Positions 52,388 through 61,500 of a stretch of 64,000 bases of DNA are shown here, in pieces. Both the position numbers and the translations under genes were made by a program. Location of the stretch: assembly GCF_003917135.1 (NCBI RefSeq), contig NZ_RPDI01000002.1, positions 1 through 64,000 on the forward strand, written 5' to 3'. Under the pieces are notes generated by a model. That model had not been told where the DNA came from and did not search any database. It saw nothing but the letters and a program-made list of their open reading frames with translations. Numbering within the stretch: the stretch's first letter is position 1; every line of letters starts with the position of its first letter. This DNA comes from Leucobacter chromiireducens (GTDB lineage: Bacteria > Actinomycetota > Actinomycetes > Actinomycetales > Microbacteriaceae).

Positions 52388-52409
52388 CTTCAAGTAGAAG
52401 TTGAAGGTT
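52388..52409. promoter_or_regulatory. putative FtsR (MerR-type) operator before ftsZ
   Basis: CTTCAA-GTAGAAG-TTGAAG is a perfect inverted repeat with 6-bp arms and a 7-bp spacer. Read on the other strand it begins AACCTTCAA, like the site at 18758-18779. It ends only 3 nt before the ftsZ ribosome site, so binding here could affect RNA polymerase passage or a downstream promoter. Confidence 0.55.
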
Positions 52410-52426
52410 AGGGGCGGAGGATCCAG

Positions 52427-53659
52427 GTGTCAGGGAACCAGAACTACCTCGCGGTAATCAAGGTCGTCGGTGTCGGCGGTGGCGGCGTCAACGCGGTCAA
52501 CCGCATGATCGAACTCGGCCTGCGCGGCGTCGAGTTCATCGCCGTGAACACCGACGCGCAGGCGCTGCTGCTCAGCGACGCCGACGTGAAGCTCGACGTG
52601 GGTCGCGAGCTCACCCGCGGGCTCGGCGCCGGCGCCGATCCCGAGGTGGGTCGCCGCGCCGCTGAGGATCACGCCGAGGAGATCGAGGAGGCGCTCACGG
52701 GCGCGGACATGGTCTTCGTCACCGCGGGCGAGGGCGGCGGCACCGGAACCGGCGCGGCTCCCGTCGTCGCGCGCATCGCGAAGTCGATCGGCGCGCTCAC
52801 GATCGGCGTGGTCACCCGTCCCTTCAGCTTCGAGGGGAAGCGCCGCGCGGCGCAGGCCGACGCCGGCGTGAACACGCTGCGCGAGGCGGTCGATACCCTC
52901 ATCGTGGTCCCGAACGACCGTCTGCTCGACATCAGCGAGCCCGGCATCAGCATGATCGAGGCGTTCGCCGCAGCTGACCAGGTGCTGCTCGCCGGGGTCT
53001 CCGGGATCACGGACCTCATCACCACGCCCGGCCTCATCAACCTGGACTTCGCCGACGTGAAGTCCGTGATGCAGGGCGCGGGCGCTGCGCTCATGGGGAT
53101 CGGCTCGGCGCGCGGCGCCGACCGTGCCATCAAGGCCGCCGAGCTGGCTGTCGCATCGCCGCTGCTCGAGGCGTCGGTCGAGGGCGCGCACGGCGTGCTG
53201 CTCTCGATCCAGGGCTCCTCGAACCTCGCGCTGAGCGAGATCTACGAGGCGTCCACGCTCGTGCAGGACGTGGTGCACCCCGAGGCGAACATCATCTTCG
53301 GTACCGTCATCGACGACACGCTCGGCGACGAGGTGCGCGTCACCGTGATCGCGGCTGGCTTCGACGCCGACCAGGCAGCAGCCCAGGTGGCATCGCCCGA
53401 GCGCGGACGCCGCGGCAGCCACGTCGAGAGCCTCGACGAGGTGCCCGGCGCGCGCGTCACCGCGAGCGGTGCGGCCGGCGAGGCCACCGGGCTCGGCTTC
53501 CCGGGTTTCAACGCCAACGGTGACCGCGGCGTCGAGGCGCCCGTGACGGGCCAGTTCGGCGAGGTGCTCTCGAACCCGCCGGTCGAGGCGCAGATGAAGG
53601 ATCCGGCCTTCGACGGAGACGACGACGGCGATCTCGACATCCCCGAGTTTCTGAAGTAG
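52427..53659 (+). CDS. ftsZ: cell division GTPase FtsZ
   Basis: Tubulin homologue forming the cytokinetic ring; 410 residues. [14 protein letters not shown] opens the GTPase domain, the tubulin signature GGGTGTG is at 103-109, and [11 protein letters not shown] carries the catalytic T7 loop. A linker of about 80 residues ends in the conserved tail DIPEFLK (404-410) that binds SepF and other partners. The GTG start is preceded by GGCGGAGG. Its upstream region carries a putative FtsR site. Confidence 0.97.
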   Translation: MSGNQNYLAVIKVVGVGGGGVNAVNRMIELGLRGVEFIAVNTDAQALLLSDADVKLDVGRELTRGLGAGADPEVGRRAAEDHAEEIEEALTGADMVFVTAGEGGGTGTGAAPVVARIAKSIGALTIGVVTRPFSFEGKRRAAQADAGVNTLREAVDTLIVVPNDRLLDISEPGISMIEAFAAADQVLLAGVSGITDLITTPGLINLDFADVKSVMQGAGAALMGIGSARGADRAIKAAELAVASPLLEASVEGAHGVLLSIQGSSNLALSEIYEASTLVQDVVHPEANIIFGTVIDDTLGDEVRVTVIAAGFDADQAAAQVASPERGRRGSHVESLDEVPGARVTASGAAGEATGLGFPGFNANGDRGVEAPVTGQFGEVLSNPPVEAQMKDPAFDGDDDGDLDIPEFLK

Positions 53660-53664
53660 GACGC

Positions 53665-54360
53665 ATGAGCGAGCTCGCTACCCCTGAGTACCCCGGCCTT
53701 GCGGATCGCCTCGCGGCGGTGCAGGCCGGGGTCACTGAGGCCTGCCGGGCGGCGGGCCGCGACGCCGCGGACGTGACCACAATCGTGGTCACGAAGTTCC
53801 ACCCGGCCTCGCTCGTGCGCGCGCTCGCCGCGCTCGGCGTTCGCGACGTGGGGGAGAACCGGCACCAGGAGGCGCAGGAGAAGGCCGCGGAGCTCGCGGA
53901 GTTGGATCTCCGCTGGCACTTCGTTGGTCAGCTGCAGACGAAGAAGGCGCGGCAGGCCGCGCGGTACGCGCAGGCGATCCACTCCGTTGACCGCGCGCGC
54001 CTCATCGACGCGCTGACCGAGCTGGAGCGCCCGCTTGACGCGTTCCTCCAGATCAATCTCACCGACGACCCGGGTCGTGGTGGCGCAGCGCCGGCAGAGC
54101 TCGAACAGCTCGCCGAACACGCGCTGCAGAATCCGTCGCTGCGCCTGCGCGGCGTGATGGCCGTCGCCCCGCTCGACGAGGAGCCCGCGCGTGCGTTCGC
54201 GCGTCTCGCTGAGTACTCCGAGCGCGTGCGCGCCGTCGCACCAGCGGCGAGCGCCATCTCCGCTGGGATGACGCACGACTACGCCGAGGCGATCGCTGCC
54301 GGGGCGACACACCTGCGAATCGGCAGCGCAATCACCGGGAATCGACCAGAGCCCCGATAG
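53665..54360 (+). CDS. YggS-family pyridoxal-phosphate homeostasis protein
   Basis: Single-domain alanine-racemase-fold protein that binds PLP and buffers its level; 231 residues. The PLP lysine lies in IVVTKFHPASLVRAL, where most family members have K-x-hydrophobic-P. VRDVGENRHQEAQEK, RWHFVGQLQTKKAR, SAGMTHDYAEAIAAGATHLR and IGSAITGNR are typical. The gene sits between ftsZ and sepF, as in most Gram-positive bacteria, and begins 5 nt after ftsZ. Confidence 0.93.
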   Translation: MSELATPEYPGLADRLAAVQAGVTEACRAAGRDAADVTTIVVTKFHPASLVRALAALGVRDVGENRHQEAQEKAAELAELDLRWHFVGQLQTKKARQAARYAQAIHSVDRARLIDALTELERPLDAFLQINLTDDPGRGGAAPAELEQLAEHALQNPSLRLRGVMAVAPLDEEPARAFARLAEYSERVRAVAPAASAISAGMTHDYAEAIAAGATHLRIGSAITGNRPEPR

Positions 54361-54390
54361 TCTCGGAGCACCGCACCGTTGGGAGAGAAT

Positions 54391-54888
54391 ATGAGCAACC
54401 CGCTGAAGAAGACGATGGTGTTCCTCGGCCTCGCCGAGGAAGAGCTCGAGGATCAGTCGGCAGCCGAGGAGACCGCCGCGGCTCCGCGCGCATCGCAGAC
54501 GCAGGCCGCAAAGCCTGAGCCCGTGCGCGCCGCGCCGGCGCCGCGCGCCGCCGTGACCCCGCTGCGCCGCGTCACCCCCACGTCGCAGCCGGCCGCGCAG
54601 CCGCTGAACGAGATCCTCACGGTCCACCCGACCGAGTACCGCGACGCGAAGGTCGTGGCCGAGAGCTTCCGTGCCGGCGTGCCGGTGATCATCAACCTCT
54701 CGCGCATGAACGAGGGCGACGCGAAGCGACTCATCGACTTTGCGAGCGGCCTCACGATGGGGCTCAACGGTCGCATCGAGCGCGTCACGAGCAAGGTGTT
54801 CCTCCTCTCGCCCGAGCACATCGAGATCGCAGGCGAGGAGTCGCGGCAGAACGACAGCGGTTCGTTCTTCGTTTCGCCCGCGGAATAA
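54391..54888 (+). CDS. sepF: SepF, FtsZ membrane anchor and ring organiser
   Basis: A 165-residue protein. The N-terminal amphipathic helix ([20 protein letters not shown]) can bind the membrane. An Ala/Pro-rich linker follows, and the DUF552 domain from about 70 ([56 protein letters not shown]) forms the FtsZ-binding polymer. ATG 54391 is used, with GGGAGAG upstream; a TTG four codons earlier is rejected. Actinobacteria lack FtsA, so SepF is the main FtsZ anchor. Confidence 0.93.
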   Translation: MSNPLKKTMVFLGLAEEELEDQSAAEETAAAPRASQTQAAKPEPVRAAPAPRAAVTPLRRVTPTSQPAAQPLNEILTVHPTEYRDAKVVAESFRAGVPVIINLSRMNEGDAKRLIDFASGLTMGLNGRIERVTSKVFLLSPEHIEIAGEESRQNDSGSFFVSPAE

Positions 54889-54891
54889 CCA

Positions 54892-55188
54892 GTGGGAGTA
54901 TTTGTCGTCCTGTTCCTGGTGCTGCGTATCGCGCTGCGGATCTACACGCTCGTGCTCTGGGCGCGATTCATCCTTGACTGGGTGACCGTGCTCAACCGAA
55001 ACTTCCGCCCGCGCGGGATCTGGGCGGTGCTCGTCGAGTTCGTGTACACCATCACCGACCCGCCGATTCGGATGTTCCGACGGTTGCTTCCCCCGATCCG
55101 GCTCGGGCAGGTGTCGATCGATCTCGGCTGGATGCTCACCATGCTCGTCTGCATCATTCTCCTCGCGATCCTGCCCGTCCGCCTATAA
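54892..55188 (+). CDS. YggT-family membrane protein
   Basis: A 98-residue protein with two hydrophobic segments (VFVVLFLVLRIALRIYTLVL and GWMLTMLVCIILLAILPV) joined by the conserved cytosolic stretch YTITDPPIRMFRRLLPPIRL. The YggT family has been associated with osmotic or membrane stress and usually lies between sepF and divIVA. GTG 54892 starts 3 nt after the sepF stop. Confidence 0.88.
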   Translation: MGVFVVLFLVLRIALRIYTLVLWARFILDWVTVLNRNFRPRGIWAVLVEFVYTITDPPIRMFRRLLPPIRLGQVSIDLGWMLTMLVCIILLAILPVRL

Positions 55189-55219
55189 ACGGATTCTGCG
55201 CGAACGAAGCTTTCTTTGC

Positions 55220-55267
55220 TAGCGTGGTCACAGACCGCGTGTATTCGAGCGTTGTCACAGACCACGT
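55220..55267 (+). promoter_or_regulatory. divIVA promoter region with 14-bp direct repeats
   Basis: A TAGCGT hexamer at 55220-55225 is followed by GTCACAGACCGCGT (55227-55240) and GTCACAGACCACGT (55254-55267). These are direct repeats with one mismatch, spaced 27 bp. The first copy contains the dyad GGTC-ACA-GACC. They fall in the predicted 5' leader of divIVA. Confidence 0.4.
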
Positions 55268-55297
55268 CAGTGGTCCCGAATCGAAAGAGACGAAACG

Positions 55298-55975
55298 ATG
55301 GCCCTGACTCCCGAAGATGTCGTGAACCAGAAGTTCACGATCACCAAGTTCCGCGATGGCTACGACCTGGACCAGGTCGACGACTTCCTCGACACCATCG
55401 TCGAGGAGCTGCGCCAGCACGAGCAGGAGAAGGACGAGCTGCGCTCGAAGATCGACGAGCTCACCGCGAAGCTTGCTGAGTGCGAGGCAGGGGCGGGCCA
55501 CGACGGCTCGGCCGATTCGGCACCGTCTGAGCAGACCATCGTCGTCGACGCTCCGGCCCCCACCCCGGCTCCGGTCGCCGCGCCGGCCCCCGTCGCCGCA
55601 GCGGCGGAAGGCGCCGCGCCCGACGCCGTGAAGTCGAGCGCGATGCTGCAGCTCGCACTCGAGCTGCACGACAAGCACGTGCGCGAGGGCGAGTCCACCC
55701 GCGACGAGCTCATCTCGCAGGCCGAGGCGAAGCGCGATCAGATGATCCTCGACGCTGAGCGCACCGCGAAGCAGCTCGTTGAGGACGCGCAGCAGCAGCG
55801 CGCTGAGGAGCTCCGCCTCCTCGGTGATGAGCGCGGCGACCTCCAGTTCAAGATCAAGGACCTGCGTCAGTTCGAGAGCGAGTACCGCTCGACGCTGCGC
55901 TCCTACATCCAGTCGCAGCTGCGCGGCCTCGACGGCTCGCCCGAGCCCGCTGGCGCTCCCGACGGCCTCCAGTAG
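55298..55975 (+). CDS. divIVA: DivIVA/Wag31 polar growth protein
   Basis: Curvature-sensing coiled-coil protein that marks poles and septa and guides wall synthesis; 225 residues. The N-terminal membrane-binding domain reads LTPEDVVNQKFTITKFRDGY, then DLDQVDDFLDTIVEELRQ. A first coiled coil follows, then an Ala/Pro-rich linker (about 68-108) and a long second coiled coil from about 115 to 208. Mycobacterial Wag31 is phosphorylated near its linker by PASTA kinases, so the kinase in this window could act on it; that is inference. Confidence 0.93.
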   Translation: MALTPEDVVNQKFTITKFRDGYDLDQVDDFLDTIVEELRQHEQEKDELRSKIDELTAKLAECEAGAGHDGSADSAPSEQTIVVDAPAPTPAPVAAPAPVAAAAEGAAPDAVKSSAMLQLALELHDKHVREGESTRDELISQAEAKRDQMILDAERTAKQLVEDAQQQRAEELRLLGDERGDLQFKIKDLRQFESEYRSTLRSYIQSQLRGLDGSPEPAGAPDGLQ

Positions 55976-55984
55976 TCGTCACGC

Positions 55985-56647
55985 GTGAACATCGTCGCTG
56001 ATGCGGCACCCGGCGCCACGGCCTCTCGGCCGTGGCGCCGCTTGGTGCCGGTGGTGTTGTGTGTGGTCGCGCTCGCGGTGTTCACCGCCGACCAGCTCGT
56101 CAAGAACTGGGTTGTCGCGACGCTGCCGGAGGGCGTGACCGTTCCCGTGCTCGGGGATGTGCTGCGCTGGCACTTCGTTCGGAACCCCGGCGCGGCGTTC
56201 TCGCTCGCGACGGGGCAGACCTGGATCTTCACGATCCTCGCCGCCGCCGTGGTGATCGTCATCCTGTGGCAGATCCGCCGCCTCCGGTCGCTGCCCTGGG
56301 CGATCTTCCTCGGCCTCCTGCTCGGCGGCGTGCTCGGCAATCTCACCGATCGCCTCACGCGCGAGCCCGGGTTCCCCGAGGGCCACGTGATCGACTTCAT
56401 TTCTACGCCGTGGATGTGGCTGGGCTTCAACGAAGCGATCTACAACATCGCGGACATCGGGATTGTGTCTGGCATGATCCTGTTCATCGTGATCACGCTG
56501 CTCGGCCTGCCGATCGACGGGCGCACGCGCGCCCAGGCGCGCGCGGACGACGCGGCGGCCGATGCCGCGAAGCGCGCCGAAGCCACGCCTGATGACGAAG
56601 CCACGCCTGACGAGTCCCCGGAAGGTCGCGGCGATGCAGCACCGTAG
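55985..56647 (+). CDS. lspA: prolipoprotein signal peptidase
   Basis: Membrane aspartyl protease removing lipoprotein signal peptides; 220 residues with four membrane helices. The two catalytic aspartates are Asp122 in GNLTDRL and Asp157 in YNIADIGI. The C-terminal ~40 residues are charged and repetitive ([12 protein letters not shown]), beyond the usual family end. The GTG start lies 9 nt after divIVA. The lipoprotein encoded at 63.6 kb would be a substrate. It overlaps rluD by 14 nt. Confidence 0.93.
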   Translation: MNIVADAAPGATASRPWRRLVPVVLCVVALAVFTADQLVKNWVVATLPEGVTVPVLGDVLRWHFVRNPGAAFSLATGQTWIFTILAAAVVIVILWQIRRLRSLPWAIFLGLLLGGVLGNLTDRLTREPGFPEGHVIDFISTPWMWLGFNEAIYNIADIGIVSGMILFIVITLLGLPIDGRTRAQARADDAAADAAKRAEATPDDEATPDESPEGRGDAAP

Positions 56648-57566
56648 TCTCCCTGTCCCTGACGGCCTCGCCGGCGAGCGCGTCGACGCTGCGCTCGCGA
56701 AGATGCTCGGCTTCTCGCGGAGTTTCGCGGCGGAGATCGCGCAGGGCGGAGGCGTCTCGCTGGACGGCCAGACGCTCGGCAAATCGGATCGGCTCGCCGC
56801 TGGCGGCTGGCTCGAGGTCGCCTGGGAGGAGAAGCGCGGCCCGGAGGTCATTCCCGTGCACCTGCCCGAGCTCGGCATCGTCCACGACGACGACGACATC
56901 GTGGTGATTGACAAGCCGGCTGGCGTCGCGGCGCACCCCTCGCTCGGCTGGGAGGGGCCCACCGTGCTCGGCGCCCTCGCCGGTGCCGGCTACCGGATCG
57001 CGACCTCCGGTCCGCCCGAGCGGCAGGGCATCGTGCACCGCCTCGACGCTGGCACGAGCGGCCTCATGGTGGTCGCGAAGAGCGAGCGCGCCTACAGCGA
57101 GCTGAAGCGGGCGTTCAAGGAGCGCGAGGTCGCGAAGATCTATCACGCGGTCGTCCAGGGACACCCCGACCCGTTCTCCGGCACGATCGAGGGGCCCATC
57201 GGGCGCCACCCCGGCCACGAGTGGAAGTTCGCGGTGACCCGCGACGGCAAGCCCTCGGTGACCCACTACGAGACGCTCGAGGCGTTCCCGTACGCGACGC
57301 TGCTCGAGATCGAACTCGAGACCGGCCGCACACACCAGATTCGCGTGCACATGTCCGCGCAGCGGCACCCGTGCGTCGGCGACGGCATGTACGGTGCTGA
57401 CCCGACCCTGTCAGCGCGGCTCGGGCTCGGCCGGCAGTGGCTGCACGCGATGCGCCTCGGCTTCCGCCACCCGGGCACCGGCGAGCCGGTCGAGTACAGC
57501 TCGCGCTACCCGGCCGATCTGCAGCACGCGCTCGACGTGCTGTCCGGGGCCACGCCGGAGGGCTGA
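56634..57566 (+). CDS. rluD: RluA/RluD-family 23S rRNA pseudouridine synthase
   Basis: Isomerises uridines of large-subunit rRNA; 310 residues. An N-terminal S4-like RNA-binding part ([20 protein letters not shown]) is followed by the catalytic domain, with [15 protein letters not shown] and the signature [16 protein letters not shown] containing catalytic Asp138. [20 protein letters not shown] lies near the end. ATG 56634 follows GGAAGG. The position after lspA is conserved widely, so the two are likely co-translated. The exact target uridines are not readable. Confidence 0.92.
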   Translation: MQHRSLPVPDGLAGERVDAALAKMLGFSRSFAAEIAQGGGVSLDGQTLGKSDRLAAGGWLEVAWEEKRGPEVIPVHLPELGIVHDDDDIVVIDKPAGVAAHPSLGWEGPTVLGALAGAGYRIATSGPPERQGIVHRLDAGTSGLMVVAKSERAYSELKRAFKEREVAKIYHAVVQGHPDPFSGTIEGPIGRHPGHEWKFAVTRDGKPSVTHYETLEAFPYATLLEIELETGRTHQIRVHMSAQRHPCVGDGMYGADPTLSARLGLGRQWLHAMRLGFRHPGTGEPVEYSSRYPADLQHALDVLSGATPEG

Positions 57567-57708
57567 TCCCGCACACCCGTTCGCCGCTGTTCCGATTCGA
57601 TCGAATACGCGCCGCCGCCGCGCAATCCAGGCGGAAAGCTGCTTCACTCTATCCCACGGCGGGCCCGCATCTCGTGCGCCCGCACCGGGGTCAGAGGAGG
57701 GATGCGCG

Positions 57709-57849
57709 GTGAAAACTCAGGCATCGAAGGTAGCGGTCGGCCGGTGGAACCTGCGTGCCATGTGCGAGCGCTGGCACACCTCGTTCAAGCGCGTGAGCAG
57801 CCCGGACGCCGAGTACGCGTGCCCGTGGTGCGCCGCTGACGTGCGGTAG
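57709..57849 (+). CDS. 46-residue Cys/His-rich protein, putative zinc ribbon
   Basis: A short gene with a clear AGGAGG ribosome site (57695-57700) 8 nt before GTG 57709. The 46-residue product is basic and has Cys19-X3-His23 and Cys38-X2-Cys41 (CPWC). This spacing could bind one zinc ion. It has four tryptophans and a basic KRVSS segment between the metal pairs. I do not recognise the family. It sits between rluD and dnaE on the same strand, and a 142-bp gap before it may hold its promoter. Confidence 0.6.
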   Translation: MKTQASKVAVGRWNLRAMCERWHTSFKRVSSPDAEYACPWCAADVR

Positions 57850-57863
57850 GGGGAGCGCCGCGG

Positions 57864-57869
57864 TACCCT
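57864..57869 (+). promoter_or_regulatory. candidate -10 hexamer for dnaE
   Basis: TACCCT lies 28 nt before the dnaE GTG. AAAGGGG just upstream of that GTG is the ribosome site. Confidence 0.35.
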
Positions 57870-57897
57870 GGATGGGTCGGCGAAAGGGGCCCATTCG

Positions 57898-60800
57898 GTG
57901 TCAGAAAAAGACGGTTTCGTTCACCTCCACGTGCACAGCGAGTACTCGATGCTCGACGGCGCGGCCCGGGTGAAACCGCTCATTCAAGCAACCGCTGAGC
58001 AGGGGATGCCCGCGATCGCGGTCACTGACCACGGCAACACCTTCGGCGCGTTCGACTTCTGGAAGACCGCGCGCGACAACGGCGTGAACCCCATCATCGG
58101 CATCGAGGCGTACGTGACGCCCGGCACGCACCGGAGCGATCGCACCCGTGTGCGCTGGGGCGACGGCGGCGGCGACGACGTGTCCGGTGCCGGCGCGTAC
58201 ACGCACATGACGCTGCTCTCGGAGACGACCGAGGGCATGCACAACCTCTTCCGGCTGTCGAGCTACGCCTCCATCGAGGGGTACTACTTCAAGCCGCGCA
58301 TGGACCGGGAGCTGCTGCAGCAGTACTCGAAGGGGCTCATCGCCACGACCGGCTGCCCCTCGGGGGAGATCCAGACGAGGCTGCGCCTCGGCCAGTACAA
58401 GGAGGCGCGCGAGGCGGCCGCGGAGTTCCAGGCCATCTTCGGCAAGGAGAACTACTTCTGCGAGATCATGGATCACGGCCTCGACATCGAGCGCCGGGTG
58501 CAGAAGGACCTCGTCGCGATCTCGAAGGATCTCGGCATTCCGCTCGTCGCGACGAACGACCTGCACTACGTTCACGAGGCGGACGCCGAGTCGCACTCGG
58601 CGCTGCTCTGCGTGCAGTCGGGATCGCGACTCGATGATCCCAATCGATTCCAGTTCAGCGGATCGGGCTACTACCTGAAGTCAGCCGCGGAGATGCGGCA
58701 CATCTTCCGCGAGATGCCCGAGGCCTGCGACACCACGCTGCTCATCGCCGAGCGGTGTAAGTCGGAGTTCAACACCTCGGCGAACTACATGCCGCGCTAC
58801 CCGGTGCCCGAGGGCGAGAACGAGGAGAGCTGGTTCATCAAGGAGGTCGAGAAGGGCCTCCACTACCGCTACCCGAACGGGATCCCGGACGCCGTGCGCA
58901 AGCAGGCGGAGTACGAGACCGGCGTCATCACGCAGATGGGCTTCCCCGGCTACTTCCTCGTCGTCGCCGACTTCATCAACTGGTCGAAGGACAACGGGAT
59001 CCGCGTCGGCCCCGGCCGTGGCTCGGGCGCCGGTTCCATGGCCGCGTACGCGATGCGTATCACCGACCTCGACCCGCTGCAGCACGGGCTCATCTTCGAG
59101 CGTTTCCTCAACCCCGACCGCGTCTCCATGCCCGACTTCGATGTCGACTTCGATGATCGTCGCCGCGGCGAGGTCATCAAGTACGTCACCGAGAAGTACG
59201 GCGACGAGCGCGTGGCGCAGATCGTCACCTACGGCACGATCAAGTCGAAGCAGGCGCTCAAGGACTCCTCGCGCGTGCTCGGCTTCCCGTTCGGCATGGG
59301 GGAGAAGCTCACGAAGGCGATGCCGCCCGCCGTCATGGCGAAGGACATCCCGCTCTCGGGCATCACCGATCCCAATCACCCTCGCTACAAGGAGGCCGCC
59401 GAGTTCCGCACGGTGCTCCAGGAGGATCCCGACGCGAAGCGGGTGTACGAGACCGCGCTCGGCCTCGAGGGTCTGAAGCGGCAGTGGGGCGTGCACGCGG
59501 CCGGCGTGATCATGTCGAGCGATCCGCTGATCGACATCATCCCGATCATGAAGCGCGAGCAGGACGGCCAGATCGTCACGCAGTTCGACTATCCAACGTG
59601 TGAGGGCCTCGGCCTGATCAAGATGGACTTCCTCGGGCTCCGCAACCTGACCATCATCTCCGACGCGCTCGAGAACATCCGGCTGAACCGCGGGGTCGAG
59701 CTCGACCTTGAGCGGCTCGAGCTCGACGACACGGCGTCGTACGAGCTGCTCGCGCGCGGCGACACGCTCGGCGTGTTCCAGCTCGACGGCGGCCCCATGC
59801 GTGGCCTGCTGCGGCTCATGAAGCCGGACAACTTCGAGGACATCTCGGCGGTGCTCGCGCTGTACCGGCCCGGGCCCATGGGTGCGGACTCGCACACGAA
59901 CTACGCGCTGCGCAAGAACGGCCTGCAGCCGATCACGCCGATCCACCCGGAGCTTGAGGAGCCGCTCAAGGAGATCCTCGACACGACCTTCGGCCTCATC
60001 ATCTACCAGGAGCAGGTGATGTCGATCGCGCAGAAGGTGGCGGGCTTCTCGCTCGGTGAGGCAGATATTCTGCGCCGCGCGATGGGCAAGAAGAAGAAGG
60101 AAGAGCTCGACAAGCAGTACGCGGGCTTCTCCGGCGGCATGAAGGAGCGAGGGTTCTCGGAGGCCGCGATCAAGGCGCTGTGGGACATCCTGCTCCCATT
60201 CTCGGACTACGCGTTCAACAAGGCGCACTCCGCGGCATATGGCGTGGTCTCGTACTGGACCGCGTATCTCAAGGCGCACTACCCCGGCGAGTACATGGCG
60301 GCGCTGCTCACGAGCGTCGGCGACTCGAAGGACAAGCTCGCGATCTACCTGAACGAGTGCCGGCGGATGGGGATCAAGGTACTCCCGCCCGCCGTCAACG
60401 ACTCGTTCGCGAACTTCTCCGCGGTGGGTGACGACATCCGCTTCGGCCTCGGGGCGATCCGCAACGTCGGTACGAACGTGGTCGAGGCGATCCGCGAGGC
60501 CCGCGAGGCGAAAGGCTCCTTCGAGACCTACCACGACTTCCTCAAGAAGGTGCCGCTCGTCGTGCTGAACAAGCGCACCATCGAGTCGCTCATCAAGGCC
60601 GGCGCGTTCGACGGGCTCGGCGGCACGCGCCGCGCGCTCGTGGAGCTCCACGAGCAGACCATCGAGAGCGCGGTGAAGGAGAAGCGCGACGCGGAGAACG
60701 GCAACGTCGGCTTCGACTTCGACAGCCTGTTCGCCGAGGCGGCTGAGGCGGCGGGCGAGCACTCCGAGACAGCCTCGCAGGTGCCGGATCGACCGGAGTG

Positions 60801-61458
60801 GACGAAGAAGGACAAGCTCTCGTTCGAGCGGGAGATGCTCGGCCTGTACGTGTCGGATCATCCGCTCCGCGGGCTGGACTCGGCGCTGGCGAAGGAGGCG
60901 AGCGCGACGGTGCAGCAGGTGACGAACCCCGACGCCTCGCCAGGCTTTGACGGCGAGATCGTCACGATTGCCGGGCTGCTCACGAGCGTGCAGCACCGCA
61001 CGGCGAAGTCGGGCAACCTCTACGGCATGGTGTCCATCGAGGACTTCACCGGTGAGATCCAGGCGCTGTTCATGGGGAAGTCGTATCAGGAGTTCGGAGC
61101 GCTCCTGCAGCCGGACTCGATTGTCGCGATCCGCGGCAAGATGAACGCGCGCGACGATGGGATGTCGATGCACGCGTACGGGGTGCGACCGATTGACGCG
61201 GCGGTGCAGGAGGACGCGGAAACGCTGATGCTGACGATCTCGGACACGCGAGCGACCGAGGACCTCATGGATGAGCTGAAGCGCACACTGCTGCGCCATC
61301 GCGGTGAGAGCGAGGTGCGGCTGAACCTCATGACGTCGACCGCGATCCGCGTGTTCGAGCTGCCGCTGCAGGTTCGAGTCTCCGCCGACCTCTTCGGCGA
61401 GCTGAAGGGGCTTCTCGGCCCGCGCTGCCTGATGCCGCTCGATGAGGCGGTCGCGTAG
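57898..61458 (+). CDS. dnaE: DNA polymerase III alpha subunit
   Basis: Replicative polymerase of 1186 residues, of the DnaE1 type. The PHP domain starts with FVHLHVHSEYSMLDGAARVK. The palm carries PDFDVDF at 412-418, with catalytic Asp415 and Asp417. The fingers and tandem HhH regions follow, with KAHSAAYGVVSYWTAYLKA. A C-terminal OB domain at about 1020-1080 (IVTIAGLLTSVQHRTAKSGN) and a short tail domain end the protein. Many PHP metal ligands are retained, so proofreading by this domain, as in mycobacterial DnaE1, is plausible. Confidence 0.96.
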   Translation: MSEKDGFVHLHVHSEYSMLDGAARVKPLIQATAEQGMPAIAVTDHGNTFGAFDFWKTARDNGVNPIIGIEAYVTPGTHRSDRTRVRWGDGGGDDVSGAGAYTHMTLLSETTEGMHNLFRLSSYASIEGYYFKPRMDRELLQQYSKGLIATTGCPSGEIQTRLRLGQYKEAREAAAEFQAIFGKENYFCEIMDHGLDIERRVQKDLVAISKDLGIPLVATNDLHYVHEADAESHSALLCVQSGSRLDDPNRFQFSGSGYYLKSAAEMRHIFREMPEACDTTLLIAERCKSEFNTSANYMPRYPVPEGENEESWFIKEVEKGLHYRYPNGIPDAVRKQAEYETGVITQMGFPGYFLVVADFINWSKDNGIRVGPGRGSGAGSMAAYAMRITDLDPLQHGLIFERFLNPDRVSMPDFDVDFDDRRRGEVIKYVTEKYGDERVAQIVTYGTIKSKQALKDSSRVLGFPFGMGEKLTKAMPPAVMAKDIPLSGITDPNHPRYKEAAEFRTVLQEDPDAKRVYETALGLEGLKRQWGVHAAGVIMSSDPLIDIIPIMKREQDGQIVTQFDYPTCEGLGLIKMDFLGLRNLTIISDALENIRLNRGVELDLERLELDDTASYELLARGDTLGVFQLDGGPMRGLLRLMKPDNFEDISAVLALYRPGPMGADSHTNYALRKNGLQPITPIHPELEEPLKEILDTTFGLIIYQEQVMSIAQKVAGFSLGEADILRRAMGKKKKEELDKQYAGFSGGMKERGFSEAAIKALWDILLPFSDYAFNKAHSAAYGVVSYWTAYLKAHYPGEYMAALLTSVGDSKDKLAIYLNECRRMGIKVLPPAVNDSFANFSAVGDDIRFGLGAIRNVGTNVVEAIREAREAKGSFETYHDFLKKVPLVVLNKRTIESLIKAGAFDGLGGTRRALVELHEQTIESAVKEKRDAENGNVGFDFDSLFAEAAEAAGEHSETASQVPDRPEWTKKDKLSFEREMLGLYVSDHPLRGLDSALAKEASATVQQVTNPDASPGFDGEIVTIAGLLTSVQHRTAKSGNLYGMVSIEDFTGEIQALFMGKSYQEFGALLQPDSIVAIRGKMNARDDGMSMHAYGVRPIDAAVQEDAETLMLTISDTRATEDLMDELKRTLLRHRGESEVRLNLMTSTAIRVFELPLQVRVSADLFGELKGLLGPRCLMPLDEAVA

Positions 61459-61478
61459 CCGTCCGCGGCCCCCGAGAG

Positions 61479-61484
61479 TAGAGT
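61479..61484 (+). promoter_or_regulatory. candidate -10 hexamer for nadE
   Basis: TAGAGT lies 16 nt before the preferred ATG at 61501, so the leader would be only about 10 nt. The GTG at 61483 lies within the hexamer and is unlikely to be the start. Confidence 0.4.
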
Positions 61485-61500
61485 GTGGAGGGTGAGCGAT

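Noticed and set aside
57595-57606. ATTCGATCGAAT palindrome before the small Cys/His gene as a LexA (SOS) box
   Set aside because: Actinobacterial SOS boxes have the form CGAAC-N4-GTTCG. This 12-bp palindrome lacks the AC/GT positions and the spacer, so LexA control is not supported.
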